NCBI GenBank assembly: GCA_017512145.1
Contig: JAFWHB010000002.1
Location: 1 to 64,000, forward strand
Length of the DNA: 64,000 nucleotides
Source of the DNA: Mogibacterium sp.
Lineage (GTDB): Bacteria > Bacillota > Clostridia > Peptostreptococcales > Anaerovoracaceae
Reading direction: 5' to 3'
The position numbers and the translations under genes were made by a program. Shown piece after piece: positions 45,964-54,105 of this stretch; the stretch's first letter is position 1; every line of letters starts with the position of its first letter. The notes beneath the pieces were generated by a model. The model saw nothing but the letters and a program-made list of their open reading frames with translations. It had not been told where the DNA came from and did no database searches.

Positions 45964-46104
45964 AATTTCCCCCACTGTATTCAGAAAAATAAATGCACAA
46001 ATCCGACAGTTAAATGCTATCATTTAATTGAGAATACATCAATTGTCCGGTTATTCCATTTTGGTATTTGATGGTATTGCAATTGCTTACGGAAAGGGGG
46101 AGGC

Positions 46105-46557
46105 ATGAACACTGACAATGGTACAAGAAGCAGCGGCAGTGCAGGCGGAGCAGGCACCGGCCGCATGGACTTTAAGAGAATAACCTTGAGTATACATGGG
46201 ACGATGGCATGGTCTGTCGATTACGAGATCGTGAAGACTGCAGGAGGAGCTGAGGCTTCTCATTATGAAGGCGACTGGTTATATAACAAGTTAACATCAC
46301 GCCGCTCCTGCAGGAAGGCACATCGAAAGTTAAGTCAGGCTGAATATGATGAGCTTGCAAAGCTCTTCTTCGAGATCAATGTACCGTCCTGGAATGGAAA
46401 GAGCTGGAATGACCCGAATGTAATGGACGGATCAAGCTTCTCACTTGATGGTGAGCTTGCAGATGGCAGCCTTGTTTTTGCCAGCGGTACAAATGAATAT
46501 CCGGATAACTACGGAACATTCAAGCAAGCTATGTATGATGCTGCTTATGGCAAATAA
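46105..46557 (+). CDS. Hypothetical protein
   Basis: A 150-aa soluble protein without a signal peptide. A Gly/Ser-rich lead (residues 1-20) precedes a compact alpha/beta domain with several Trp residues (WSVDYEIVK near 36; VPSWNGKSWNDPN near 92-104). No family was recognised. AAAGGGGGAGG gives a strong ribosome binding site. It is followed after 30 bp by the DUF554 gene on the same strand. Confidence 0.72.
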   Translation: MNTDNGTRSSGSAGGAGTGRMDFKRITLSIHGTMAWSVDYEIVKTAGGAEASHYEGDWLYNKLTSRRSCRKAHRKLSQAEYDELAKLFFEINVPSWNGKSWNDPNVMDGSSFSLDGELADGSLVFASGTNEYPDNYGTFKQAMYDAAYGK

Positions 46558-46587
46558 GCATATGTCTGATAAAGGGGTGCTGAGGTA

Positions 46588-47283
46588 ATGCTTGGTCTGA
46601 TCGTCAATCTGGCGGCGGTAATAGCCGGGAGCGGTATAGGAGTTCTCGCAAGGAAGAGAATAAGTGACAGGCTGACAGATGGAGTGCTGTCTGCGATTGG
46701 TCTTTGCGTGCTCTTTATCGGTGTGACAGGGCTTTTTACAGGGGCTAACGCGATCGTGATCCTTCTGGCCTTTGCTATCGGCACGTTCATAGGAGCAGGC
46801 ATAGACCTTGACGGCAAACTCGAAAGAGCCGGCCAGAGGCTCGAAAGCAGACTTGCAGGTCCGGGCAGGGAGGACAGCCTTATGAGCGGCTGCCTGGCAT
46901 TCTTCCTGGTATCGTGCACAGGAGCATATACGATAACTGCCTGCTTCAATGCCGGCATGGGAGATCATACAATGCTCTATACCAAAGCTATCCTTGATAT
47001 CGTCGTCTCGATGACAATGGCTGCCGGCATGGGTATCGGCGTCATGCTGTCTGTCGTGCCGATATTCATTTATCAGGGACTCCTGATACTTTGCTCGAGC
47101 TTCCTGTCGCCGCTTCTCTCAGACTCAATGATATCTGCGATGTCCTGCGCCGGAGCTCTCATCACAGTTGCGATCGGCACCAACATGATAGGGGCGACCA
47201 GGCTCAAGCCCGTCAATTATCTGCCCGCGATAATCCTCGCGCCGCTGTTTCAGTATATTGCGGAGACTGCTGGTTTAGTGTAA
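46588..47283 (+). CDS. DUF554 family membrane protein (YdfK-like)
   Basis: A 231-aa polytopic membrane protein with about seven hydrophobic segments. The opening VNLAAVIAGSGIGVL (near 6-20) and the block GCLAFFLVSCTGAYTI (near 98-113) are typical of DUF554. The family is widespread and uncharacterised, and is presumed to transport something. It has an AAAGGGG-type ribosome binding site some distance from the ATG. No terminator follows before the Gdx leader. Confidence 0.85.
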   Translation: MLGLIVNLAAVIAGSGIGVLARKRISDRLTDGVLSAIGLCVLFIGVTGLFTGANAIVILLAFAIGTFIGAGIDLDGKLERAGQRLESRLAGPGREDSLMSGCLAFFLVSCTGAYTITACFNAGMGDHTMLYTKAILDIVVSMTMAAGMGIGVMLSVVPIFIYQGLLILCSSFLSPLLSDSMISAMSCAGALITVAIGTNMIGATRLKPVNYLPAIILAPLFQYIAETAGLV

Positions 47284-47311
47284 TATAGTCACTGGAATCT
47301 GAATAAGAAAT

Positions 47312-47388
47312 GTTGCCGCCGGGTAACAATAATGCGCTATGAAGCCATATCGTTAGGCCTTAGAAGATATGGTTTGCGGCGCATTTTT
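47312..47388 (+). promoter_or_regulatory. Candidate guanidine riboswitch (guanidine-IV-like) controlling the SMR exporter
   Basis: The leader has a hairpin GTTGCC-GCCG-GGTAAC (47312-47327), then a long terminator-like hairpin: ATGCGC/GCGCAT (47332-47337/47379-47384) and CCATATC/GATATGG (47345-47351/47366-47372) ending in TTTTT. The first loop (GCC) and the second loop (GGC within TTAGGCC) can pair, as in the kissing-loop guanidine-IV class. The gene behind it is a Gdx-type guanidinium exporter, the classic target. Class assignment is from architecture only; ykkC (guanidine-I) sequence blocks are not seen. Confidence 0.6.
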
Positions 47389-47411
47389 CTGTTAGAAGGA
47401 GGAAGAATAAT

Positions 47412-47726
47412 ATGGAATGGTTATTGCTGCTGATTGCCGGGATCTTAGAGGTCACATGGGCTGTATTCATGAAGATGTCTGAGGGGTTCACAAAGTTCGG
47501 ACCGAGCATCATTACAGCGATAGGATACATACTGAGCGCCGTGTTCCTTGCGCTGGCATTAAGAAAGCTGCCCCTTGGGACAGCTTATGCAATGTGGACC
47601 GGATTCGGGATAATCGGCACTACGATACTTGGTGGGATGCTCTTCAAAGAGACGATCACACTGCCGCAGGTAATATGCGTACTTCTGATAGTAAGCGGTA
47701 TCGCAGGGCTAAAACTAATGTCCTGA
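47412..47726 (+). CDS. gdx: SMR-family guanidinium exporter (Gdx/SugE type)
   Basis: A 104-aa four-helix protein of the small multidrug resistance family. The essential Glu is in GILEVTWAVFMKMSEGFT (residues 10-27). The W-A-x-x-M-K-x-S-x-G-F-T string marks the Gdx/SugE branch, which exports guanidinium in exchange for protons, rather than the EmrE branch. It works as an antiparallel dimer. GGAGGA precedes the ATG. The riboswitch-like terminator upstream supports guanidine-responsive expression. Confidence 0.92.
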   Translation: MEWLLLLIAGILEVTWAVFMKMSEGFTKFGPSIITAIGYILSAVFLALALRKLPLGTAYAMWTGFGIIGTTILGGMLFKETITLPQVICVLLIVSGIAGLKLMS

Positions 47727-47731
47727 TCAGG

Positions 47732-48385
47732 TTATTGTTTGTGCCTGAGTAGACTGAGACTCTTCTTTGCGGAGGATTGCAGGTGGCATCTCATGCATTT
47801 TTCAGCCATTTTGAGATTGCCGGATTCAAGAGCTCTCAGAATCTCATTGTGTTCTTCATGTATTTCATAATTGTTTTCATCAGACTGCTGATATTTGTGA
47901 GACAGAATGCTTAGCTGCATTCTGTTTTTTTCTGCTGCATCGAAAAGTCTGGAATTGTTGCAGTATTTGAAAATCACATTATGGAATTCATCAGAGTAAT
48001 GCATCCATTTTTCCAGGTCGTTCTTCTCGAGTGCTTCTGCAGCTTTCTTCTGAACATGATTAAGATCGATGAGCATTTCATTGCGATTTTCTGAATTAAA
48101 AGCAAATCTAAGAGCTATCACATCGAATTCCTCAGCTAATGAAAAAATCTCAACAGCATCTTCATATGTAATATCGAGTACAGTCATACCGACATTTGGC
48201 TGATAAATAATAAGCCCGGCTTCACTGAGTCTGGTCAGAGCTTCTCTGATAGGGGATGAGCTGACTCCAAGACTGTCCTGGATGGATTTCAAAGTAAGCT
48301 TCTGTCCTGCTTTAATATCACCGGAAACGATCCCCTCATATAGAGTGTTATACACTTGCTCACTGATTGTCATCATTCCTGCCAT
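47732..48385 (-). CDS. GntR-family (FCD domain) transcriptional regulator
   Basis: A 217-aa regulator. The winged HTH is at residues ~5-70 (LTLKSIQDSLGVSSSPIREA). An all-helical FCD ligand domain follows (~80-210), with candidate metal ligands Asp, His and His in the pattern seen as WMHYSDEFHNVIF (near 118-130) and later His residues. The frame is open to 48472, but GGGGG before the ATG at 48385 and the promoter at 48423-48451 fix the start. It is divergent from the flavoprotein operon and probably controls it and itself; FCD regulators usually sense carboxylic acids or amino acids. Confidence 0.92.
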   Translation of the reverse strand: MAGMMTISEQVYNTLYEGIVSGDIKAGQKLTLKSIQDSLGVSSSPIREALTRLSEAGLIIYQPNVGMTVLDITYEDAVEIFSLAEEFDVIALRFAFNSENRNEMLIDLNHVQKKAAEALEKNDLEKWMHYSDEFHNVIFKYCNNSRLFDAAEKNRMQLSILSHKYQQSDENNYEIHEEHNEILRALESGNLKMAEKCMRCHLQSSAKKSLSLLRHKQ

Positions 48386-48409
48386 AAATGACCCCCTGAA
48401 ATATGTGAA

Positions 48410-48451
48410 ATTACTTGTAATGATTATACAGCGTAACATATGAGCATGCAA
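48410..48451 (-). promoter_or_regulatory. GntR gene promoter with operator at the transcription start
   Basis: On the minus strand TTGCAT (48446-48451) and TATAAT (48423-48428) are 17 bp apart. A 12-bp palindrome ATTACTTGTAAT (48410-48421) covers the expected transcription start, which is a natural autorepression site. Confidence 0.7.
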
Positions 48452-48469
48452 AGAGATTGTGTTATTCTG

Positions 48470-48516
48470 CATTTTGCAAAATGTATATTGCTTTTTGCAT
48501 CGGCAAGGGATATCAT
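48470..48516 (+). promoter_or_regulatory. Promoter of the flavoprotein operon with an upstream palindrome
   Basis: TTGCTT (48488-48493) and TATCAT (48511-48516) are 17 bp apart. A perfect 14-bp palindrome CATTTTGCAAAATG (48470-48483) lies just upstream of the -35, where an activator or the divergent GntR protein could bind. Confidence 0.6.
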
Positions 48517-48562
48517 CATTTCAGATAAACCATCATTGATCAACTGAAAGGAGTATACGGTT

Positions 48563-50500
48563 ATGAGCGAGATCAAATGGCCTTATGCCAACGAGTTTTG
48601 GCAGGAAGAAGAGGCCGAATGCGATGTCCTTGTACTTGGAGCCGGAATGGCAGGCTGCTTTGCTGCTATAGCTGCTGCAAGAAGAGGGCAGAAGGTCATC
48701 GTGGTTGAGAAGGGAGCTACAGTAAGAAGTGGTGCTGCAGGTACTGGTTTTGACCACTGGGAGTCTGCATGTACTAATCCAAGCTCCCGTGTTACTGCCA
48801 AAGAGATAGCAGAGGCATATGTAGATGAGCAGGATCATCTTTCTAACGGCATAGCACATTACATTTGCTGTGAAGAAGGATGGGACAGACTGGTAGATCT
48901 TGAAGAAATGGGATGCAAGATCAGAGATACAGACGACGAATTCAAGGGAGCTGATTTCAGAGATGATGAGACCAAGCTTCTGTTTGCATATGACTATTAT
49001 TCAAGATTCACACTGAGAGTATGGGGTAAAGGATTCAAGCCGGCCCTGCTCAAAGAAATGAAGAAGCTGGGTGTCAAGATTTACGATCACACCGAGGCAA
49101 CTGCACTTCTGACAACCGAAGTAGAGGGCAAGAAGCGTGGTGTCGGTGCAATCGGAATGGATACACACACAGGAAAGATAAGAATCTTCCATTCCAAGGC
49201 CACGATCCTGACCATGTCAAGACCAGCAAGACTTTGGCTCTTTAATGCCGATCTTCCTGGACTCTGCGAATTCAGACCATTCAATTCAATCGGATCCGGT
49301 CATTCCATGGGATGGAGAGCCGGAATGGAATTCACCATGATGGAGAAGAGTGTAAGAGCAGAGTTCTCTGCTGCAGGTTCAAGCTTCCCTCCATACAGTG
49401 CAGGTAATAATCATAACACCTGGTACGCTTGCACCATGGTCGACTCACGTGGTGTCGAGATCCCTTATCTTGACAGAGATGGAAATGTGCTCAAGACCGT
49501 CAGGGAAAGATACTTCCCGGTTAAGGGCCAGAAATTCTTCCTCAAGGGCGGCGTTATCGATGAGCCTAAGTATGAATACAGAGGACCTGAGACAATGCCG
49601 TTTGACGAGCTGATGAAGAGAGGCTACAAGCTGCCGTTCTATGCAGATATGTCCAGAATGCCTGAATTGGAGCGCAAAGCTATGTGGGGTCTGATGATCG
49701 GAAACGAAGGCAAAACTGCAATTCCTGTTTACGATTATTACAACAAGAGAGGCTTTGACCCGTCAAAGAAGGCTATGCAGGTCTATGGTACTGGATGGAC
49801 ATCAGCTTCATTCAGCGCTGATGAGAGACAGCTGTTCGGAGCTCCGGGCGGAATTATGCATGACTGGGATCTCAAGACAAATATAGATGGTATATATGCA
49901 GGCGGAGATCAGCTCTTTGGTTCTGACTGCGCCGGACAGGCATCTGCTACAGGTTACTATGCCGGAAGAAAAGCAAGTGCTTATGCAGATACAGTTGCTC
50001 TTGAAGCTTATGACAGAAAACAGGTCGATGATGAGATAGAGAGACTCTACGCTCCTATGTATGTAGACGAAGGTTATAGCTGGAAGGAACTTAACTGGGC
50101 TATCGCAAAATGCATGAAGAACTATTGCGGTGCGATCAAGAATGAGGCGCTTCTTGTACAGGGTCTGGACCTTCTGCACAAGTACAGAGCAGAAGTTGTT
50201 CCTAATCTCTCGTGCCATAACACACATGAACTCGTAAGGACACATGAGGTCCTTGACATATTAAATGTTGCAGAGATGATACTGGAAGCTTGCAGGATGC
50301 GTAAGTCCAGTTCGAAGACACTCTGCTTCGAGAGAAGTGATTATCCGGAAGTCGATCCGCCGGAAGATCATCACTTCATCACCATTCGCCAGGAGAATGG
50401 TAAGGCTGTAAGAGGTGATATCGAACTTGATTATTTCGGCGACCTGAAGACCGAATATGAAAAACGCAATCAGGATTATATCAACGGAGGTAAGAAGTAA
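48563..50500 (+). CDS. FAD-dependent oxidoreductase, AprA/fumarate-reductase-like large subunit
   Basis: A 645-aa flavoprotein. The FAD-binding fold starts at DVLVLGAGMAGCFAAIAAAR (near residues 22-41), with VVEKG and later GIYAGGD (near 448), both FAD contacts. A capping domain (~250-400) and helical C-terminal domain (~490-600) complete the succinate dehydrogenase/APS reductase superfamily layout. The next gene encodes a two-cluster ferredoxin like AprB, so the pair resembles AprAB, but this does not prove APS reductase activity: no sulfate activation or sat genes are nearby. The substrate is more likely an organic acid or amino-acid derivative imported by the APC permease downstream (inference). 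AAAGGAG precedes the ATG. Confidence 0.9.
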   Translation: MSEIKWPYANEFWQEEEAECDVLVLGAGMAGCFAAIAAARRGQKVIVVEKGATVRSGAAGTGFDHWESACTNPSSRVTAKEIAEAYVDEQDHLSNGIAHYICCEEGWDRLVDLEEMGCKIRDTDDEFKGADFRDDETKLLFAYDYYSRFTLRVWGKGFKPALLKEMKKLGVKIYDHTEATALLTTEVEGKKRGVGAIGMDTHTGKIRIFHSKATILTMSRPARLWLFNADLPGLCEFRPFNSIGSGHSMGWRAGMEFTMMEKSVRAEFSAAGSSFPPYSAGNNHNTWYACTMVDSRGVEIPYLDRDGNVLKTVRERYFPVKGQKFFLKGGVIDEPKYEYRGPETMPFDELMKRGYKLPFYADMSRMPELERKAMWGLMIGNEGKTAIPVYDYYNKRGFDPSKKAMQVYGTGWTSASFSADERQLFGAPGGIMHDWDLKTNIDGIYAGGDQLFGSDCAGQASATGYYAGRKASAYADTVALEAYDRKQVDDEIERLYAPMYVDEGYSWKELNWAIAKCMKNYCGAIKNEALLVQGLDLLHKYRAEVVPNLSCHNTHELVRTHEVLDILNVAEMILEACRMRKSSSKTLCFERSDYPEVDPPEDHHFITIRQENGKAVRGDIELDYFGDLKTEYEKRNQDYINGGKK

Positions 50501-50796
50501 TGAAGAAGATGAACGAATTCAGAGTTTCCGTTGTTCCTTGCAGTGCGAACCCAATTCAGTTTGATGACACGAAATGCATTGGCTGTAATACATGTGCAAG
50601 GACATGTCATGGAGATGTTCTCCTGCCTAGCACAGAAAAAGGCAAACATCCAATAGTTGCGTGGCCGGGTGAGTGCTGGTACTGCGGTGCCTGCGTACTT
50701 GAGTGTCCGGTTGAAGGCGCTATCAGACTCGAACATCCTCTGATGAACAGAACAAAATTTGTAGATGTTATACCAGAACCAACTTCAGACAGATAA
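50500..50796 (+). CDS. AprB-like ferredoxin subunit (two [4Fe-4S])
   Basis: A 98-aa ferredoxin with CIGCNTCARTC (near 26-36) and CWYCGACVLECP (near 60-71). It probably wires the flavoprotein to a soluble electron carrier. Its ATG overlaps the flavoprotein stop codon by one base, and GGAGG lies at normal spacing, so the two are co-translated. Confidence 0.92.
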   Translation: MKKMNEFRVSVVPCSANPIQFDDTKCIGCNTCARTCHGDVLLPSTEKGKHPIVAWPGECWYCGACVLECPVEGAIRLEHPLMNRTKFVDVIPEPTSDR

Positions 50797-50821
50797 CAGA
50801 ATTGCAGAAAGGACATAAGAA

Positions 50822-52204
50822 ATGGAAAAGAAAAAAATTGGCCTTCTTGCCTGCATTGCTACTGGTATAGGAGCAATCATAGGATCCGGAATCTTCGGAT
50901 CACTGCCTGCAGAGATCAATGAAATCGGCAGTGCTGTAATACTTGCATTTATTCTTGCTACGATATATACGATTGCGAAGATGTTCCCTGCTGTATATTC
51001 TTCTTCGATCATTCCTGCATCGGGATCATTCTTCCTTCAGCCTACCAAGCTGATCCACCCGGCAGTAGGCCTCTATATGGCGATCCAGAATCTGCTGCAG
51101 CCGGTACTTATCTCAGTATTTGCTGTACTGTTTTCTGACTATTTCGTCTCACTTTTCCCGGCACTTCAGGGAAAAGAAAGAGTTGTTGCAGTAGTTATAC
51201 TGCTTGTGTATGCAGTCCTTGCATATATGGGTAACTACCTGTTTGCATCAATCAACTCTCTTATCGTAATAGTCATGCTGCTCGCAGTTGCAGTATATAT
51301 ATTCATCGGACTGCCGCACATCAATGCAGATCAGATCAATTTTGCTGAAGCAATGGGAAGTGGAATCAAGTTCAGTTCTCTTGCGGCTGCTGTATCTGTT
51401 CTTTCATCATGTCTTGCTGGTGGTTCATCTGTATCCCAGATCGCAGATGATGTCAGAAACCCTAGAAGAGATATTCCTCTCGCACTGATCCTGTCACCGG
51501 TTATCGTAGCAGTCATCTATATCCTGATGTCAATCGTTACACTTGGCTGCATGAAGGGCAGTGAAGTTACAACTCTTGCTGATGTTGCAAGCAACTTCAT
51601 GGGCAGCGGCCTTGTAGTATTCTTCGTAGTTGGCGGACCACTCTGCGGTGTTCTTACTTCAATGGTACCGGTTATCATGCTTACATGCGCACAGATTCAG
51701 GCTGCAGCAGAATGTGATGTATTCCCTGAGTTCCTTGCTAAGAAGAATAAGCATGGTGTATCAACATGGATTCTTGTATATGTAATGGCATTTGCCATCA
51801 TCTGTGCTGGTGCAGGGCTGTCGTTTGGTGTACTTATGACAATTTTCTCAGCAGTTAATGCGCTCGCTGATATTCCGACATGTATCGTACCGTTCTTCCT
51901 TAAGAAGAGATATCCACATGCATGTAATCATCCTGGAATCAGATTCAACTTCACATTTGTAGCAGTTATGGCTGTATTCGCAGCTGTTGTGGCCGCTATT
52001 CTTGCAGTATCCGCATTCAAATCACTCGGAGCAAGTGTATATCTTATGATCCTGGGATTCATGGCTCTTGCAGTTGTTTACTTCATCATCAGAATCAGAT
52101 ATCTGAAGAGCAAGGGAAGAGATCTCTTCACAGAACTCAGAGTTCCATTTGAAGACTGGGAAGTTCATGAAGCAGAGTGCAAGGCACTTGACGAGGCTAA
52201 GTAA
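50822..52204 (+). CDS. APC-superfamily amino acid permease
   Basis: A 460-aa membrane protein with about twelve segments. The first, GLLACIATGIGAIIGSGIFG (near 7-26), carries the G-S/T-G-I-F substrate-site motif of APC transporters. The rest matches the amino-acid/polyamine/organocation fold. AAAGGA precedes the ATG. Lying between the ferredoxin and the M24 peptidase genes, it probably imports the substrate for this operon. Which amino acid or amine is unknown. Confidence 0.9.
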   Translation: MEKKKIGLLACIATGIGAIIGSGIFGSLPAEINEIGSAVILAFILATIYTIAKMFPAVYSSSIIPASGSFFLQPTKLIHPAVGLYMAIQNLLQPVLISVFAVLFSDYFVSLFPALQGKERVVAVVILLVYAVLAYMGNYLFASINSLIVIVMLLAVAVYIFIGLPHINADQINFAEAMGSGIKFSSLAAAVSVLSSCLAGGSSVSQIADDVRNPRRDIPLALILSPVIVAVIYILMSIVTLGCMKGSEVTTLADVASNFMGSGLVVFFVVGGPLCGVLTSMVPVIMLTCAQIQAAAECDVFPEFLAKKNKHGVSTWILVYVMAFAIICAGAGLSFGVLMTIFSAVNALADIPTCIVPFFLKKRYPHACNHPGIRFNFTFVAVMAVFAAVVAAILAVSAFKSLGASVYLMILGFMALAVVYFIIRIRYLKSKGRDLFTELRVPFEDWEVHEAECKALDEAK

Positions 52205-52205
52205 T

Positions 52206-53276
52206 ATGAAAAAACAGAGACTTGAGCAGACAATATCTGCAATGAGGGAGGTTGGACTCAGTCAGATCATCGTTGCAGAGGACAGAGCCATCTCGTACCT
52301 GACAGGTTTCAATCCAAATAGTATGGAACGTGTTGGCGCGTTGCTCATAAAGGACACTGGAGAGGTTCACTCTTTCATGAATGAGCTCTTCAGGTTCCCT
52401 GAGATGAATGATGTTATTTCACATATCTACAGGGATGGAGATAATCCTTACAAGCTTATTGCAGAACATCTGAATCCCGGAAAGCTCGGGTTTGATGAGA
52501 AGTGGGAAACCGTTCATACAATTTCGCTTCTCAAGGAAAGACCTGACATAATTCCTGAACTTGGATCCTGGCCTGTAAATGAATCAAGAAAGTACAAAGA
52601 TACTGAAGAGCAGGCACTCCTTGAGAAAGCATCTCAGATCAATGACATGGCAATCGATTATGGCATATGCCATATAGATGAAAATGTAAATGAAAAAGAT
52701 CTTGCTGATACTATTGAGAACTTTTTCAGGCAAAGCGGGGGAATAAATGTTGGGCAGTGGCAGGTTGTGTGCTATGGGGCCGATGCTGCAGATCCGCATC
52801 ATGTTCCGGGGGATGCACTGCCGCATGAAGGAGACGCGGTATTGATTGATCTTGTCGGACTTATAAATGGTTACTGGTGTGACATGACAAGAACCGTTTT
52901 CTACAAGTCGGTAAGTGAAGAAAACCGCAGGATCTATGAAATCGTCAGAAGAGCTCAGCAAGCTGGGATCGATGCTGTTCGTCCGGGTATAAGAATGGCA
53001 GAGATCGATGGTATCGTAAGGAAAGTCATAGAAGACGAAGGGTATGGAGAGTTCTTCATTACAAGAACAGGGCATGGCGTTGGACTTTCTGTACATGAGC
53101 CACCAATGTGTTCGCCTGACAGCGATGAGATCTGCAGATCCGGAATGTGCTTTTCAATAGAACCCGGAATCTATATCCCTGGAAAAACAGGGGTAAGAAT
53201 AGAGGATCTGGTAATAGTAACAGACAATGGATGCAGAGTTCTTACTCATTATCCTAAGGATCTCATGATAGTATAA
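52206..53276 (+). CDS. M24-family metallopeptidase (Xaa-Pro dipeptidase/creatinase-like)
   Basis: A 356-aa protein with an N-terminal creatinase-type domain (~1-125) and a pita-bread catalytic domain. The five metal ligands are visible: Asp in LIDLVG (near 218) and Asp in YWCDMTRTVF (near 229), His in GTGHGVGLSVHEPP (near 290-303), Glu in SIEPGIY (near 323) and Glu in RIEDLVIV (near 337). It should cleave Xaa-Pro dipeptides or a related amide; creatinase-type hydrolysis is an alternative. The start is the ATG at 52206, one base after the permease stop, with GAGG upstream; the in-frame codon at 52149 lies inside the permease gene. Confidence 0.9.
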   Translation: MKKQRLEQTISAMREVGLSQIIVAEDRAISYLTGFNPNSMERVGALLIKDTGEVHSFMNELFRFPEMNDVISHIYRDGDNPYKLIAEHLNPGKLGFDEKWETVHTISLLKERPDIIPELGSWPVNESRKYKDTEEQALLEKASQINDMAIDYGICHIDENVNEKDLADTIENFFRQSGGINVGQWQVVCYGADAADPHHVPGDALPHEGDAVLIDLVGLINGYWCDMTRTVFYKSVSEENRRIYEIVRRAQQAGIDAVRPGIRMAEIDGIVRKVIEDEGYGEFFITRTGHGVGLSVHEPPMCSPDSDEICRSGMCFSIEPGIYIPGKTGVRIEDLVIVTDNGCRVLTHYPKDLMIV

Positions 53277-53318
53277 CGACTCCATATTAACTCCCATATA
53301 ATTAAACACCTCCTAATT

Positions 53319-53357
53319 AAGGCTGCAACGGTAATTGTAACTGTCGCAGCCTTTTCC
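53319..53357 (+). terminator. Intrinsic terminator after the M24 peptidase
   Basis: AAGGCTGC pairs with GCAGCCTT (with further partial pairing inside) followed by TTCCTTT, ending the GntR-linked operon. Confidence 0.8.
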
Positions 53358-53418
53358 TTTATTGGTGGCCATGAGCCGTTCAAAATGTGGTAGAATCAGA
53401 TTCAGGCTTGAGAAAGAT

Positions 53419-54066
53419 ATGACAAGAATTACATATATCTCTGCTGATGCTGATCCGCGTCTTGCAGAATGGTTGATCATGAATAACTGCAACGTCCGCT
53501 CTGTGAAGACAGAGGGAATTGTTGCTGCGCCTCTATGTTGCCATCCGGATATGTTCATGTGCAGAATTGGTACGCAAATTGTATCGATGTTCGCAAGTCC
53601 GGATATGACAAGGCCGGATAGCAAGTACCCTGAAGATATCTGCTATAATGCCGCATGTACCGGCCGCTACTTCATACACAACCTTAAACATACAGCTCCG
53701 GAGCTCCTCCTCGAGGCAGAGAAGGCGGGTATGACACTTGTAAATGTAAGGCAGGGATATACCAAATGCAGCACTGTCATCGTAGATGAAACATCGGTAA
53801 TCACATATGACAAAGGCATCTGCAAAGCCTGCTCTGCAGCCGGAATGGATGTACTTCTGGTTACACCAGGGCATGTGATCCTTCCGGGATATGACACAGG
53901 ATTCATAGGCGGATGCAGCGGCAGGATAGGCAATACCATCGTATTCAATGGTGATCTGAGCTTGCATCCTGACTGTGACAGGATCCTTGAATTCATTGGA
54001 AATAAAGGACTTGAGGTAAAGTGGTTCGGTGAATGGCCGCTGACAGACATTGGCAGCATTATATGA
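53419..54066 (+). CDS. DUF6873-like (GME-fold) protein
   Basis: A 215-aa protein that I match tentatively to the DUF6873 family, an uncharacterised group predicted to have the guanidine-modifying-enzyme fold. The repeated strand-helix pattern with HPDMFMC (near 48), TLVNVRQGYTKCSTVIVD (near 108-125), and GFIGGCSGRIGN (near 170-181) fits. The frame is open to 53362, but a TAGAAT -10 at 53391-53396 and the family-like MTRITYIS start favour 53419, although the ribosome binding site is only GAGAAAG. No catalytic role is established. It is separate from the M24 operon by a terminator. Confidence 0.7.
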   Translation: MTRITYISADADPRLAEWLIMNNCNVRSVKTEGIVAAPLCCHPDMFMCRIGTQIVSMFASPDMTRPDSKYPEDICYNAACTGRYFIHNLKHTAPELLLEAEKAGMTLVNVRQGYTKCSTVIVDETSVITYDKGICKACSAAGMDVLLVTPGHVILPGYDTGFIGGCSGRIGNTIVFNGDLSLHPDCDRILEFIGNKGLEVKWFGEWPLTDIGSII

Positions 54067-54105
54067 CAGAAGGATATTGAACAATAATCATTTATTTGCA
54101 AATTA

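Noticed and set aside
22443..48428. Repeated ATGATTATACAG strings near 5393, 22441 and 48419 as a possible dispersed repeat.
   Set aside because: Two of the three are explained as minus-strand -10 elements (TATAATCAT); no longer shared sequence surrounds them.
48563..50796. Calling the flavoprotein and ferredoxin pair adenylylsulfate reductase (AprAB).
   Set aside because: No ATP sulfurylase or Qmo genes are present, and the operon contains a permease and a peptidase; only family-level similarity is supported.
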